A stretch of DNA of 48,993 nucleotides from JAWXBT01 sp964523015. GTDB taxonomy: Bacteria; Bdellovibrionota_C; UBA2361; J135. A model generated the notes under the pieces. That model had not been told where the DNA came from, made no database searches, and was given only the letters and a program-made list of their open reading frames with translations. The translations under genes and the position numbers were made by a program. Within the stretch, counting starts at the first letter, position 1; every line of letters begins with the position of its first letter. This document shows positions 32,499-40,864 of this stretch, piece by piece. The stretch covers positions 1 to 48,993 of the forward strand of contig CAZFXN010000014.1 in the NCBI GenBank assembly GCA_964523015.1. The letters are read 5' to 3'.

Positions 32499-33177
32499 AG
32501 GCCAGTAACTTTTTAATTTCAGATTGAGACCACCCAAATGTGTTACTCTCTCCCTTGCCCCATCCATATTTAGATTGCCGACGTCCTCTTTTCTTTTCAG
32601 CAAAAATTTCTACTAAAGACTCTCCAGTAGCATCTGCAATATTAATTCGTGACATTGTAAATAAACCAACCAGGATTGCATCAACTATATCCTGATTGCC
32701 CTCTATATTTTTGTCAGAGGGATCAAATCCTACCTTTCTGAGTTGGTCACTAAACATTGCTGAAACGATTCCTCGAGCAACACGCTTTACATCATCTCGT
32801 TTTTTCTGAGCACCCTTCAACCCCATAACTTCACTTTGAATAGAGCGGGGACTCACTCGACCAGGAACAGTTACCCCCTTACTACGGGCCACTGTTTCAA
32901 AAATACCCCTAACTCGCTCTACCTTAAAAGCTGCTCTTGGATCCTTCATTGATGTTTCACCCTCACATATCAAAACATCGTTTTGTCCAATCTTGATCTC
33001 GTTTAAAAGCTCCTCAATACGCTTCTGTAAAGTAATTAAACGGACTGATAGTGGGATTATTGGTGAAAGTGAGCGGAGTTTGCCAACCCCTAATAAGTTA
33101 CCAGACCCCAACGAAAAAAGGGCCCATCCTGAACAGGTAAGACTTGGATCTATAGAGACTAAACGGCTGTTTTTCAT
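32488..33177 (-). CDS. RuvC-like ribonuclease-H-fold nuclease
   Basis: The 229-residue protein resembles RuvC Holliday-junction resolvases in its core. The first acidic residue is in LVSIDPSLTCSGWALF, the second in VLICEGETSMKDPRAAFKVERVRGIFETVA, and the last pair in GNQDIVDAILVGL. PRSIQSEVMGLKGAQKKRDDVKRVA also recalls the RuvC segment that contacts DNA. It is longer than RuvC (about 170), with a basic C-terminal extension (EKKRGRRQSKYGWGKGES) ending in SQSEIKKLLAYDK. It is not accompanied by ruvA or ruvB. It may be a phage-type or divergent resolvase. Confidence 0.6.
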   Translation of the reverse strand: MKNSRLVSIDPSLTCSGWALFSLGSGNLLGVGKLRSLSPIIPLSVRLITLQKRIEELLNEIKIGQNDVLICEGETSMKDPRAAFKVERVRGIFETVARSKGVTVPGRVSPRSIQSEVMGLKGAQKKRDDVKRVARGIVSAMFSDQLRKVGFDPSDKNIEGNQDIVDAILVGLFTMSRINIADATGESLVEIFAEKKRGRRQSKYGWGKGESNTFGWSQSEIKKLLAYDK

Positions 33178-33472
33178 ATGATTAATGATTTATACTCTAT
33201 AACTTATCCAAAAAATCAACCAGATATACTATTTATATAGGCAATAATTTGTCAGGGGTTTTATGGCTTAAGCATTTTAGCGTGGCCCTAAATATTGTTT
33301 ACTTCCTACCAGTATAACTTGCTCCCTTTTGCTTGATATACTATTGAGTTGGGGCTCTCTAAGTGGGATATACGGTTAAAATATGCCGTACTCTCTCAAA
33401 TGTAATTTCAGAATACATGTAATTTCAGAATACATGTAATTTCAGAATACATGTAATTTCAGAATACCTATT
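33178..33472. other. 295-bp gap before pdhA
   Basis: No gene. It contains a direct repeat GATATAC at 33326-33332 and 33367-33373, a small hairpin TACGG/CCGTA (33371-33390), and the 17-bp tandem array at its end. The pdhA promoter should lie upstream of the array; I cannot fix it. Confidence 0.4.
33400..33467 (+). repeat. Four perfect 17-bp tandem repeats in the pdhA leader
   Basis: ATGTAATTTCAGAATAC is repeated four times with no mismatch, ending five bases before the pdhA ATG. Each unit begins with ATG directly followed by TAA, a minimal start-stop. The array leaves no Shine-Dalgarno sequence near the true start. Copy-number change would alter leader length by 17 bases. Confidence 0.95.
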
Positions 33473-34420
33473 ATGGATCATGATCTTCTATTAGACCTTT
33501 ATCGACAGATGGCAAGAATCCGTCGCTTTGAAGAGGAAGCTGCTAGGCTTTACACTGAAAGAAAAATTGGCGGATTTCTGCATTTATATATTGGACAAGA
33601 GGCAGTTGGAGTTGGTGCAATTTCAGTACTAGAGAATTGTGACTTTGTTTGGACTGCCTATAGATGTCACGGACAATACCTGGCTAAAGGTGGCAATTCA
33701 CGAGCTGGCATGGCCGAACTATTAGGTAAAGCAACTGGGTGTGCTCAGGGTCGTGGTGGTTCAATGCATTTTTATGATTCTAGTATTAATTTTATGGGTG
33801 GTTGGGGAATTGTTGGTGCACATCTACCTCTCGCCGCTGGTACTGCATTTGCAAGTAAGTATAAAGGTGAGAAGAGTGTCTCAATCTGTTTCTTAGGGGA
33901 CGGCGCCATTAATCAAGGTGCATTTCATGAAGCGTTATCTCTAGCAGCACTTTGGAAACTTCCTGCTATATTCATCATTGAAAATAACTACTTTGCTATG
34001 GGTACTCCACTAACTAAGACTGCCGCAACTGAGGATTTATCAATACGAGCTCTCGCTTATCCAATGGCTAGAGATTCGGTAGATGGCCATGATATATTTG
34101 CCGTTAGATCATCAGTACATGCAGCAGTACAAAGAGCACGAGAGCAAAGTTTACCAACATTAATTGAAGCGAAAACTTACAGGTACCGTGGACACTCAAT
34201 GGCAGATCCAGGAACGTACCGTACCAAAGATGAAGTTGAGGCCAAAAAGCAGCGAGACCCGATATTTCTCTTAGCTGAGAAAATAAAATCTACTGGTCTT
34301 GAAGATAAGATCTCTATAATTGAAACTGAGATTGAGGAGGAGATTCAAGATGCTGTGAGATTTGCTGAAGAGTCCCCTTTCCCATCACCTGAAACAGCGC
34401 ATGATTATGTCTACCTCTAA
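33473..34420 (+). CDS. pdhA: Pyruvate dehydrogenase E1 component, alpha subunit
   Basis: The 315-residue protein is the thiamine-diphosphate-binding half of the E1 heterotetramer, which decarboxylates pyruvate in the cytosol. RQMARIRRFEEEAARLY and GFLHLYIGQEAVGVG are typical N-terminal motifs. The cofactor motif is FLGDGAINQGAFHEALSLAALWKLPAIFIIENN. The loop YRYRGHSMADPGTYR matches the conserved phosphorylation-loop region. It overlaps or abuts pdhB. E2 and E3 genes are not in the window. The start has no ribosome binding site; four tandem repeats stand in its place. Confidence 0.94.
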   Translation: MDHDLLLDLYRQMARIRRFEEEAARLYTERKIGGFLHLYIGQEAVGVGAISVLENCDFVWTAYRCHGQYLAKGGNSRAGMAELLGKATGCAQGRGGSMHFYDSSINFMGGWGIVGAHLPLAAGTAFASKYKGEKSVSICFLGDGAINQGAFHEALSLAALWKLPAIFIIENNYFAMGTPLTKTAATEDLSIRALAYPMARDSVDGHDIFAVRSSVHAAVQRAREQSLPTLIEAKTYRYRGHSMADPGTYRTKDEVEAKKQRDPIFLLAEKIKSTGLEDKISIIETEIEEEIQDAVRFAEESPFPSPETAHDYVYL

Positions 34421-35459
34421 AAAAAATATGGATACCCCAACAATTAATTCGATATTTAGTGATCCTGGACTGACCATGAGAGAGATCCAGATCCGTGATG
34501 CAATTAAAGAAGCAATGTCTGAGGAGATGCGCCGCGATGACCGCGTATTTCTTATGGGCGAAGAGGTTGGATCATATAATGGTGCCTACAAATGCTCTAA
34601 AGGGATGCTTGATGAATTTGGGGCAAAGAGAGTTATTGATACTCCGATTGCTGAGTGCGGATTCACTGGTGTAGGTATCGGTGCTGCTATGGCTGGACTT
34701 AGACCAATAATTGAGTTTATGACATTTAATTTTTCATTAGTTGCAATTGATCAGATCCTCAATACCGCAGCTAAGGCTCTTTACATGTCGGCCGGACAAT
34801 TAAGAACACCGATCGTATTTCGAGGTGCTGGAGGTGCTGCGTTTCAACTAGGTGCTCAGCACACAAATTCTTATGAGAGTTTTTATGCTTATACTCCTGG
34901 TCTATATGTTGTAGCTCCGTCAACACCATTTGATATGAAGGGACTCTTAAAGAGCTCTATTCGAAATGATAACCCAGTAGTGTTTATTGAAAGTGAACTT
35001 ACCTACGGACTTAAAGGTATGGTTCCTGAGGAAGAGTATATAATCCCGCTTGGATTAGCTGACATTAAAAAAGAGGGATCTGATATCACCCTTATTAGTT
35101 GGTCAAAGATGGTGCACGTAACTTTGGAAATTGCTGCAGAGCTAGAGAAAGAGGGCGTATCAGCAGAAGTCATTGATCTTAGAACTTTAAGACCACTTGA
35201 TAAGGAAGCGATATTTAATTCAGTATCTAAAACTCACCGTGTGGCAATTATCCAAGAGCAACATAGTGTTGCAAGTTATGGAGCATACCTTTCACATCTA
35301 ATTAGCACAGAGATCTTTGATGAGCTCGATGCCCCGATATGCCTAGTTTCCTCGGCTGAATCTCATTTTCCTTATAGTAAAGCACTAGAGCCATACATTA
35401 TGGCCAATAAAGATATGGCCCTTCCTAAAATTCGCGCGGTACTTGACCGATGCCTCTAG
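34407..35459 (+). CDS. pdhB: Pyruvate dehydrogenase E1 component, beta subunit
   Basis: This subunit completes the E1 active site with PdhA. From residue 24 of the start chosen here, MREIQIRDAIKEAMSEEMRRDDRVFLMGEEVG is the canonical beginning of the family. IDTPIAECGFTGVGIGAAMAGLRPIIEFMTFNF and GAAFQLGAQHTNSYESFYAYTPGLYVVAPS follow, and HRVAIIQEQHSVASYGAYL is near the C-terminus. In-frame ATGs lie at 34401, 34407, 34428 and 34476. The first two overlap pdhA, and the last matches the usual family start. None has a clear ribosome binding site. The 3' end overlaps the gamma-carbonic anhydrase gene by ten bases. Confidence 0.93.
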   Translation: MSTSKKNMDTPTINSIFSDPGLTMREIQIRDAIKEAMSEEMRRDDRVFLMGEEVGSYNGAYKCSKGMLDEFGAKRVIDTPIAECGFTGVGIGAAMAGLRPIIEFMTFNFSLVAIDQILNTAAKALYMSAGQLRTPIVFRGAGGAAFQLGAQHTNSYESFYAYTPGLYVVAPSTPFDMKGLLKSSIRNDNPVVFIESELTYGLKGMVPEEEYIIPLGLADIKKEGSDITLISWSKMVHVTLEIAAELEKEGVSAEVIDLRTLRPLDKEAIFNSVSKTHRVAIIQEQHSVASYGAYLSHLISTEIFDELDAPICLVSSAESHFPYSKALEPYIMANKDMALPKIRAVLDRCL

Positions 35460-35971
35460 CACCATTTAAAGGGAACTCCCCAAATATTGCCTCAGATGTT
35501 TTTATAGCTCCCACCGCATGGATTACTGGCAAAGTAGAAATTGCTGAGAAAAGTTCTGTGTTTTTTGGAGCAGCTCTTAGGGGGGATATTAACAAAATTA
35601 TCATCGGAGCATCTACAAATATCCAAGACAATGCAGTTTTACATACTTCAGATGGATTAGGTGATTGCATTGTTGGCAATTATGTTTCGGTAGGGCACGG
35701 GGCAATTTTGCATGGGTGTACTGTAAAAGATCGATGCATTATTGGAATGGGATCTATAATTTTAGACGATGCTGTAATCGGAGAAGATTCTGTGATCGGG
35801 GCTAACGCTCTTGTAACAATGAAAACTATCATTCCACCAAAGAGCTTAGTCCTAGGTAGTCCTGCCAAAGTCATTCGCGAACTCACCCATGATGAAATTG
35901 ATAATATTATGAGGACAGCGAAGAGATACGTAGGGAAAGCTAAGGAATATCTAAGGGTCTTTGTCCCTTGA
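35450..35971 (+). CDS. Gamma-carbonic anhydrase-family hexapeptide-repeat protein
   Basis: The 173-residue protein folds as a left-handed beta-helix of hexapeptide repeats. Motifs are FIAPTAWITGKVEIAEKSSV, RGDINKIIIGASTNIQDNAVLH, VSVGHGAILHGCTVKDRCIIGMG and VIGANALVTMKTIIPPKSLVLG. The three zinc-ligand His positions (NAVLH, VGHGAILH) are present. It belongs to the YrdA/PaaY group, where activity is often unproven. It overlaps the end of pdhB, so it is probably co-transcribed, perhaps handling CO2 released by pyruvate dehydrogenase (inference). Confidence 0.92.
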   Translation: MPLAPFKGNSPNIASDVFIAPTAWITGKVEIAEKSSVFFGAALRGDINKIIIGASTNIQDNAVLHTSDGLGDCIVGNYVSVGHGAILHGCTVKDRCIIGMGSIILDDAVIGEDSVIGANALVTMKTIIPPKSLVLGSPAKVIRELTHDEIDNIMRTAKRYVGKAKEYLRVFVP

Positions 35972-36154
35972 TTCTCTGCTTTATTATCTACTTCATTTCC
36001 TCTTAAAATCCCTATGAATGTAGTGAATCACACTAAAGTCTCTACGAAAAATTACTAGAATCACTAATTCAAAACCTGATTTTAACATTATAAAGCACTC
36101 TTTCTTAAGCTCTGATTAAATCATACCGACATCTTATTATAAGAGCTGAACATC

Positions 36155-36174
36155 TATAATTCTGTATAATTCTG
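36155..36174 (+). promoter_or_regulatory. Duplicated perfect -10 box
   Basis: TATAATTCTG is repeated twice, giving two perfect TATAAT boxes at 36155-36160 and 36165-36170, 21-36 bases before the ATG at 36191. No good -35 is seen for either. A 10-base duplication equals one helical turn. Confidence 0.4.
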
Positions 36175-36190
36175 TTTGTTAAAAGGGTTT

Positions 36191-36499
36191 ATGTTCAAAA
36201 TAGGTTTTAGAGTTTTTAAATTTCTGATTTTACTAGTTGCGGTATCAAGCATTAGCCTAAATACGGCGTGGGCTGATTTTAATCAATACGCAGCTCTCTC
36301 TGGTGGAGCTGGGTTATCTGCTGGCACTGAGACCGCCACAAGTTTTACAGTTGGAGGAGTCATTCTAACGACAACCGTTACTACGATCTATACTGGGCCA
36401 GATAATACGCCAGCAGGAACAAATGCGCCTGTTAATGTACTTACCAACTTTAACCAAGTCGATAAAGAAGCTAATGATAATCAGAATACTCCCGGCTAA
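36191..36499 (+). CDS. Small secreted protein beside the pilus-like cluster
   Basis: I do not recognise this product of about 102 residues. It has a clear signal peptide (FKFLILLVAVSSISLNTAWA). The mature region is rich in Gly, Ala and Thr (ALSGGAGLSAGTETATSFTV, GGVILTTTVTTIYTGP) with an Asn/Asp-rich end. ATG 36191 follows AAAGGG closely; the longer frame starts at TTG 36176. Its position next to a Flp-type prepilin gene suggests an envelope or pilus-related role, without direct support. Confidence 0.55.
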   Translation: MFKIGFRVFKFLILLVAVSSISLNTAWADFNQYAALSGGAGLSAGTETATSFTVGGVILTTTVTTIYTGPDNTPAGTNAPVNVLTNFNQVDKEANDNQNTPG

Positions 36500-36542
36500 T
36501 CTACGGTAACATCATTATTTAGTAATCTTAAAATAGATCTAT

Positions 36543-36758
36543 CTAAGAGCTCCAATACCCCTTTGGATATACGACATTAAATCCGCTTGCAACATCACTA
36601 TAGAACGTGGTTGATTTTGGGGTTATCTGTTGATAAACACCAAAGACAACAAAGCCTAAAACAACTGTAATTATTACATACTCAAGAAGCGAGATGCCTA
36701 ATTCAGAGGTATAAGAATTTATTCTAGACATAAATATATCACTCGGTATAGTAGTCAA
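36543..36758 (-). CDS. Flp/type IVb-like prepilin
   Basis: A short prepilin, 71 residues, or 62 from the second ATG at 36731. A leader of 10-20 residues ends at SELG, then ISLLEYVIITVVLGFVVFGVYQQI. Gly before the cut, Glu at +5 and Tyr at +6 are the Flp prepilin signature (G/xxxxEY). A 25-residue hydrophilic tail follows. It would be cut by a TadV/PilD-type peptidase and polymerised into Tad pili or pseudopili. It lies opposite in strand to the TadE-like genes next to it. Confidence 0.7.
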   Translation of the reverse strand: MTTIPSDIFMSRINSYTSELGISLLEYVIITVVLGFVVFGVYQQITPKSTTFYSDVASGFNVVYPKGYWSS

Positions 36759-36798
36759 TCAGACCATATCAGTATTTGTGTAGCATGATTTGTGTAAT

Positions 36799-37470
36799 AT
36801 GACCAACGAGGATCTCAAATTTAGATCTACTAATCGACATCTTCGTAAACAGCGGGGAAATACAATTTTAGGTACAGTGATTGCACTCCCTATAATCCTT
36901 GTGGCGGTCGCTGTTATCTTTGACCTAACTAGACTTTACCTAGTGGTTGTGATGACTCAGGATGTCGCACTTACCACAGCGAAGTTAGCTAATTCAGCAG
37001 ATCCTTCAGTCGATATTCCAGAACCAAGTTATCTTGTAAAATCTTTTTCGGGAGAAGATCCTACGATTACTGTGGGTCGCCAACAGTTCTGGATCGATCA
37101 AGTCACTAGCAGCTCTGCAACTTACCATGGAGCTGATTATTTCTCTGACAAAGAGTTACAAGCTTTTAATCTCGGCTATGGGTATATGGCTGAACTTAAC
37201 AGCAAAATAGCTTTCCCTATCCCTGTTTTAGATCCTCTTACAAGTTCTGATCTAGGAGGAGTTTCAAATTGTTCGATCTACTTTTCATTTGTCGACTTAG
37301 TTCTACCTATTGATACGGCATATAACTATAGTAGAATTTATACTGTAGAATGTGCTGTCCCAATGTGGGGACTTCAGCTTTTTGGCAATATGATCGCACC
37401 AAATGGGTTTATTATAGTTAGTAGAACAGCCTACTCACATCAATCAGGAGGGCTTGAGCCATCAGCTTAA
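36799..37470 (+). CDS. TadE-like pseudopilin
   Basis: A product of about 223 residues with the TadE-type layout. A short basic N-terminus (RSTNRHLRKQRGN) is followed by one hydrophobic helix (TILGTVIALPIILVAVAVIFDLTRLYLVVV) and a periplasmic domain with two Cys (VSNCSIYF, YTVECAVPMW) that may form a disulfide. It is the first of three consecutive plus-strand genes with this layout. ATG 36799 is preferred over TTG 36790. Its last codons hold the ribosome binding site of the next gene. Confidence 0.65.
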   Translation: MTNEDLKFRSTNRHLRKQRGNTILGTVIALPIILVAVAVIFDLTRLYLVVVMTQDVALTTAKLANSADPSVDIPEPSYLVKSFSGEDPTITVGRQQFWIDQVTSSSATYHGADYFSDKELQAFNLGYGYMAELNSKIAFPIPVLDPLTSSDLGGVSNCSIYFSFVDLVLPIDTAYNYSRIYTVECAVPMWGLQLFGNMIAPNGFIIVSRTAYSHQSGGLEPSA

Positions 37471-38168
37471 AAAAAGATCATAAAGCTACTTCTGAAACAG
37501 GCGTTGTCTTTATCGAGTTTGCACTCGCCTTCTCGCTCCTTTTATTAATTGTATTGGGAATGGCCCAGCAGTATATCTACGCTTTAAATAGGCTTTATCA
37601 CTACTCCTTAGCGACTGAGGTTTTAATGGGCCCTCAGGAAAAAAGCATGGTATTTGATCCTGTTACTGGAATATTTTCTCCGTTATCCGACATCACAACA
37701 CCAACTCAAACTGAGTTCGTAGATTCAATCGGTAACTTTATCCAAAGTAGGTTTCCAAATACTAACTATGCTGCATATGTTCAACTTGGATACTTAAATA
37801 TAAATCCAATTACTGGTGAGCCTCTTTCTTTTAATAATACCCTTCGAGCTGAGGCTTATGTTGGGTCTACTGCGACAGGATGTGATGATATTGCTCGTGG
37901 TAAATCGAATGTAACTATATTTCTAATCGACAGATTAGACAAGATGCAACTTTATATGGCTGGCACGCCACCTACATCAGATGATGATGATACAGGGCGT
38001 GTAGGTATAAAGATCTATGATTTTAGATTAGGAGCGACTAGGTATCGTCAATATGCCGATATTATGCCATTTGCTTTCATTTATCTCTGTACATCTCCAA
38101 TTAAAATTGCATTTTCACAACCTCTAACCTCATATCACATGATTGCTCCGAGGAGGTTTATAAACTAG
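37461..38168 (+). CDS. TadE-like protein, apparent AUC start
   Basis: In this frame the helix GVVFIEFALAFSLLLLIVLGMAQQYIYALN matches the TadE motif (x-V-E-F-A-L-x-x-P/S-L-L-L). It begins upstream of the first ordinary start codons, TTG 37554 and ATG 37560, which would cut it in two. Between the in-frame stop TGA (37455) and the helix, the only start-like codon is ATC 37461. An AGGAGGG element (37446-37452) lies 8 bases before it. I therefore place the start there, giving about 235 residues. Translation would overlap the end of the previous gene by ten bases. A sequencing error is the main alternative. Confidence 0.6.
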   Translation: MSLKKDHKATSETGVVFIEFALAFSLLLLIVLGMAQQYIYALNRLYHYSLATEVLMGPQEKSMVFDPVTGIFSPLSDITTPTQTEFVDSIGNFIQSRFPNTNYAAYVQLGYLNINPITGEPLSFNNTLRAEAYVGSTATGCDDIARGKSNVTIFLIDRLDKMQLYMAGTPPTSDDDDTGRVGIKIYDFRLGATRYRQYADIMPFAFIYLCTSPIKIAFSQPLTSYHMIAPRRFIN

Positions 38169-40838
38169 ATGCCTTCAGCAAGAATTCAAACCGATCGATC
38201 GACCAAACTTTATCCCTCTGAAGGTGGGTTCATCTTACTTTGGTTTTCTATGACCATATTGGGTCTCCTTTTTGCTGGGTTTACTTTTATGCTCTATACA
38301 GAGGCAACTATTTCAAAGGTAAAAGCTCAATTCATAGCCATGAATCTGACAATCGTCGGAGCATATAACTACGAATTTGATTCTCAAGAAGCTATTAATA
38401 ATATGACCATGATGGCATCTGTTATGGGATTTAGCCGTGCTATTCCAACTGAAGAGGTGCAGGTATTTACAAAAGGCGCCCTCTTTTATCAACATACTAC
38501 TGATCCAGGCATGACAAATGGAGTAAAGGCTTATGTAGAGGTTACTCAAAGTCCTTTAACACAGCTTATTGCAAATCTCGGGGATATAATCACAACATCT
38601 TATTCTCTATCAAAACAATCTCCTTACTATCTTGATCTTGCCTTTGATTATTCTTCAAGCCTCTCTGGTGGTAGTATTGATCAACTCCTTGAGGGATTTA
38701 GAGTAATTGATAGCACCGGTGCAGTTGATATTAACGGAGTACCTGTTGGTAGTTCTATTGAGCCAAATGACACAATCCAAACTGTCATGCCATTTGCCTT
38801 TGAACCATCGCTAGGGATAGCGCTGCCATGGAATGAAACCTCTGCTGCTTGGCCATCATTGGCTGCCCCGATTGACCCTACCTGCACGACAACTTCAGAG
38901 ACAAAATGTAAAACCTACTCAACTACGGTACCAACACACCTTAACGTCCTAAAGGAGAAAGCCTCTGATATTTTTATGAGCTACAAAAAAACTGCTGCTT
39001 TATTGACAGGAATAGCCGGGAGGTTCTCTCCATATCTTGATATCCATATTTTTGGAGGGATGGTGTCGGATGCAGTTGTTACATCTATGACTGATAATCT
39101 TGGGGCATCTTTCCCAGCCTTTGTTAATAATGGTGTTTATCCAATCCATTTATTTGATGAGAATTTATATACTAACTACACCCTTGATGTTAGCAATAAA
39201 ATTATCGGTGATGTTCTTTATGATTATACTTATGAAGATCCTAAAGATATCTATGGCCATGCCGTATCGATGTCTCCTGATAGAATTCTGCAGATATTTT
39301 TAGAGATGACTTTTTCAAGAAAGCTTTTAAAGTATGGAACTTTAAAAGATTCTCTTGGAGCAACAATCATGAGTCCTGGTACGTTCAGTTACCTCCTTGA
39401 TCCTCCACTCCCTGTTATTAAAGATCCACAAATTGCCGATGATTCATTTACCTATACCCCTGGACCGTTAGTGAATGGCACTTATAATAATCAACTAACT
39501 AATGAATTGTTTTATCCCTTTGGTTGGCCGGGACGACCATCTCCGTTACTTAGTATGAGTGGAGCTGCATATCCAGCCAATGCTGACATTCCACTTTACA
39601 TAAGATATCCATGGGAATTTAACTGCTCGACAGGACCTCAGCTTGATACTGCAGCAAGGATTAACAATCTATCAAACTCAATTGGCAACGCACTATGTCG
39701 TATTTATTCTCAGTGTAATCCTACAATTGACTGTTCTGCTAGTCCAGTAATTATTCCAAGTGGCGATGTCTATCGCAAAGTCAAACCAGCTCTTGAGCCC
39801 GCATCTCCATATTGTCCAGCAACTTTTTCTGCAAGGTGTGTAGATGCAAGCTCTGGAGGCTTGCAAAGTGCTGCCGATACTCCTATTTGTGTTAATGGAA
39901 CTCCTCGATGTTTTCCTACTATAACATACTGGCCAAGATGTATTAATGGGGTTGGTACTGTTAATGCCTCAAATCCAATTTGTTGCGATATGTCTGCTGG
40001 AGCGTGTGCAGCAACCTGGGATCCTACCTCTAGTCCACCTAATTTTGGAACTCATAATGAATTAACATCGAACACTGCATTTACTAATACTACGACGAAC
40101 CAACCAGTCTTTCGCGGTCGAATTGAATTCCCTGCTGCCGAAGGGCCAACAACCCGAAATAACATATTTAACTATTTAAATGATTTAGTTCCATTAAGTG
40201 GCGGTACTTGGACCCAAAATACGATCCCAGTATCAAGATGTCAGGAGTTTAAAGATTACTTTGCCGGAGAAGATCCTGATTGTGCTCTTATCTTAGTTAC
40301 TGATAGTCGACCGCTTGGTGTGAATGCTTTAGGAACGACTCTAAAAACTGATGCTGAGATGATCTCTGAGCTTACAACGAATGTTGATACATTTACTGGC
40401 AATGCTGTAGGTCAACTCGATGGCAAAATCTACACCTGGTATTTAAATCATACTCCGAGTGATTTTGATGATTTGGTTGTTTTACTTCAGAGCATGCATG
40501 CTCTAGGAACGCTTGATCCTACTGCTGATGCTGTCTTTACAAGTTACATAGTTAGTGAACTTTCAATTCCTATAGTGGACTGTCCTGGCTGGGATACCAC
40601 TCACCCTGCTAATACTCCTACCTGTTTGGTTTATAATGGATCAATCCTTCCTGAACATCTTGCTGATGAAACCATGTATGATGATTTTAAGGATCTTATG
40701 TCTATTGGTACTAATAAGGTATGGATTGAAACGACTTTGACTAATACTATTACAGGACCACAAATACCAGCTTCATTTTTTACCGGATTAGAGGAACTCC
40801 TAGTAAGCCTAAAAAAAGAGGTAAGATTTCAAAAGTAA
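38169..40838 (+). CDS. Large TadG-like secreted or membrane-anchored protein
   Basis: The 889-residue protein starts with one hydrophobic helix (GGFILLWFSMTILGLLFAGFTFMLYTEATI), as in TadG-type minor pilins. A very long extracellular domain rich in Thr, Asp, Pro and Asn follows. A Cys-rich stretch lies at residues 480-620, with CRIYSQCNPTIDCSAS, CPATFSARC and CCDMSAGACAATW. LILVTDSRPLGVNALGTTLKTDAEMISEL near residue 715 may be a von Willebrand-like remnant but lacks a clear metal site. It starts directly at the stop of the previous gene (TAGATG). It may be the tip or adhesin of the pilus. Confidence 0.55.
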   Translation: MPSARIQTDRSTKLYPSEGGFILLWFSMTILGLLFAGFTFMLYTEATISKVKAQFIAMNLTIVGAYNYEFDSQEAINNMTMMASVMGFSRAIPTEEVQVFTKGALFYQHTTDPGMTNGVKAYVEVTQSPLTQLIANLGDIITTSYSLSKQSPYYLDLAFDYSSSLSGGSIDQLLEGFRVIDSTGAVDINGVPVGSSIEPNDTIQTVMPFAFEPSLGIALPWNETSAAWPSLAAPIDPTCTTTSETKCKTYSTTVPTHLNVLKEKASDIFMSYKKTAALLTGIAGRFSPYLDIHIFGGMVSDAVVTSMTDNLGASFPAFVNNGVYPIHLFDENLYTNYTLDVSNKIIGDVLYDYTYEDPKDIYGHAVSMSPDRILQIFLEMTFSRKLLKYGTLKDSLGATIMSPGTFSYLLDPPLPVIKDPQIADDSFTYTPGPLVNGTYNNQLTNELFYPFGWPGRPSPLLSMSGAAYPANADIPLYIRYPWEFNCSTGPQLDTAARINNLSNSIGNALCRIYSQCNPTIDCSASPVIIPSGDVYRKVKPALEPASPYCPATFSARCVDASSGGLQSAADTPICVNGTPRCFPTITYWPRCINGVGTVNASNPICCDMSAGACAATWDPTSSPPNFGTHNELTSNTAFTNTTTNQPVFRGRIEFPAAEGPTTRNNIFNYLNDLVPLSGGTWTQNTIPVSRCQEFKDYFAGEDPDCALILVTDSRPLGVNALGTTLKTDAEMISELTTNVDTFTGNAVGQLDGKIYTWYLNHTPSDFDDLVVLLQSMHALGTLDPTADAVFTSYIVSELSIPIVDCPGWDTTHPANTPTCLVYNGSILPEHLADETMYDDFKDLMSIGTNKVWIETTLTNTITGPQIPASFFTGLEELLVSLKKEVRFQK

Positions 40839-40864
40839 TTTTATAATCTAATCGTTACTAGCTA

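Noticed and set aside
33400..33467. 17-bp repeats as a CRISPR array
   Set aside because: The repeats are directly adjacent with no spacers, units are too short, and no cas gene is nearby.
37460..37480. Programmed frameshift at the A-run joining the two TadE-like genes
   Set aside because: The A-run lies after the stop codon of the first gene, so a slip there could not rescue its reading; a separate start behind AGGAGGG fits better.
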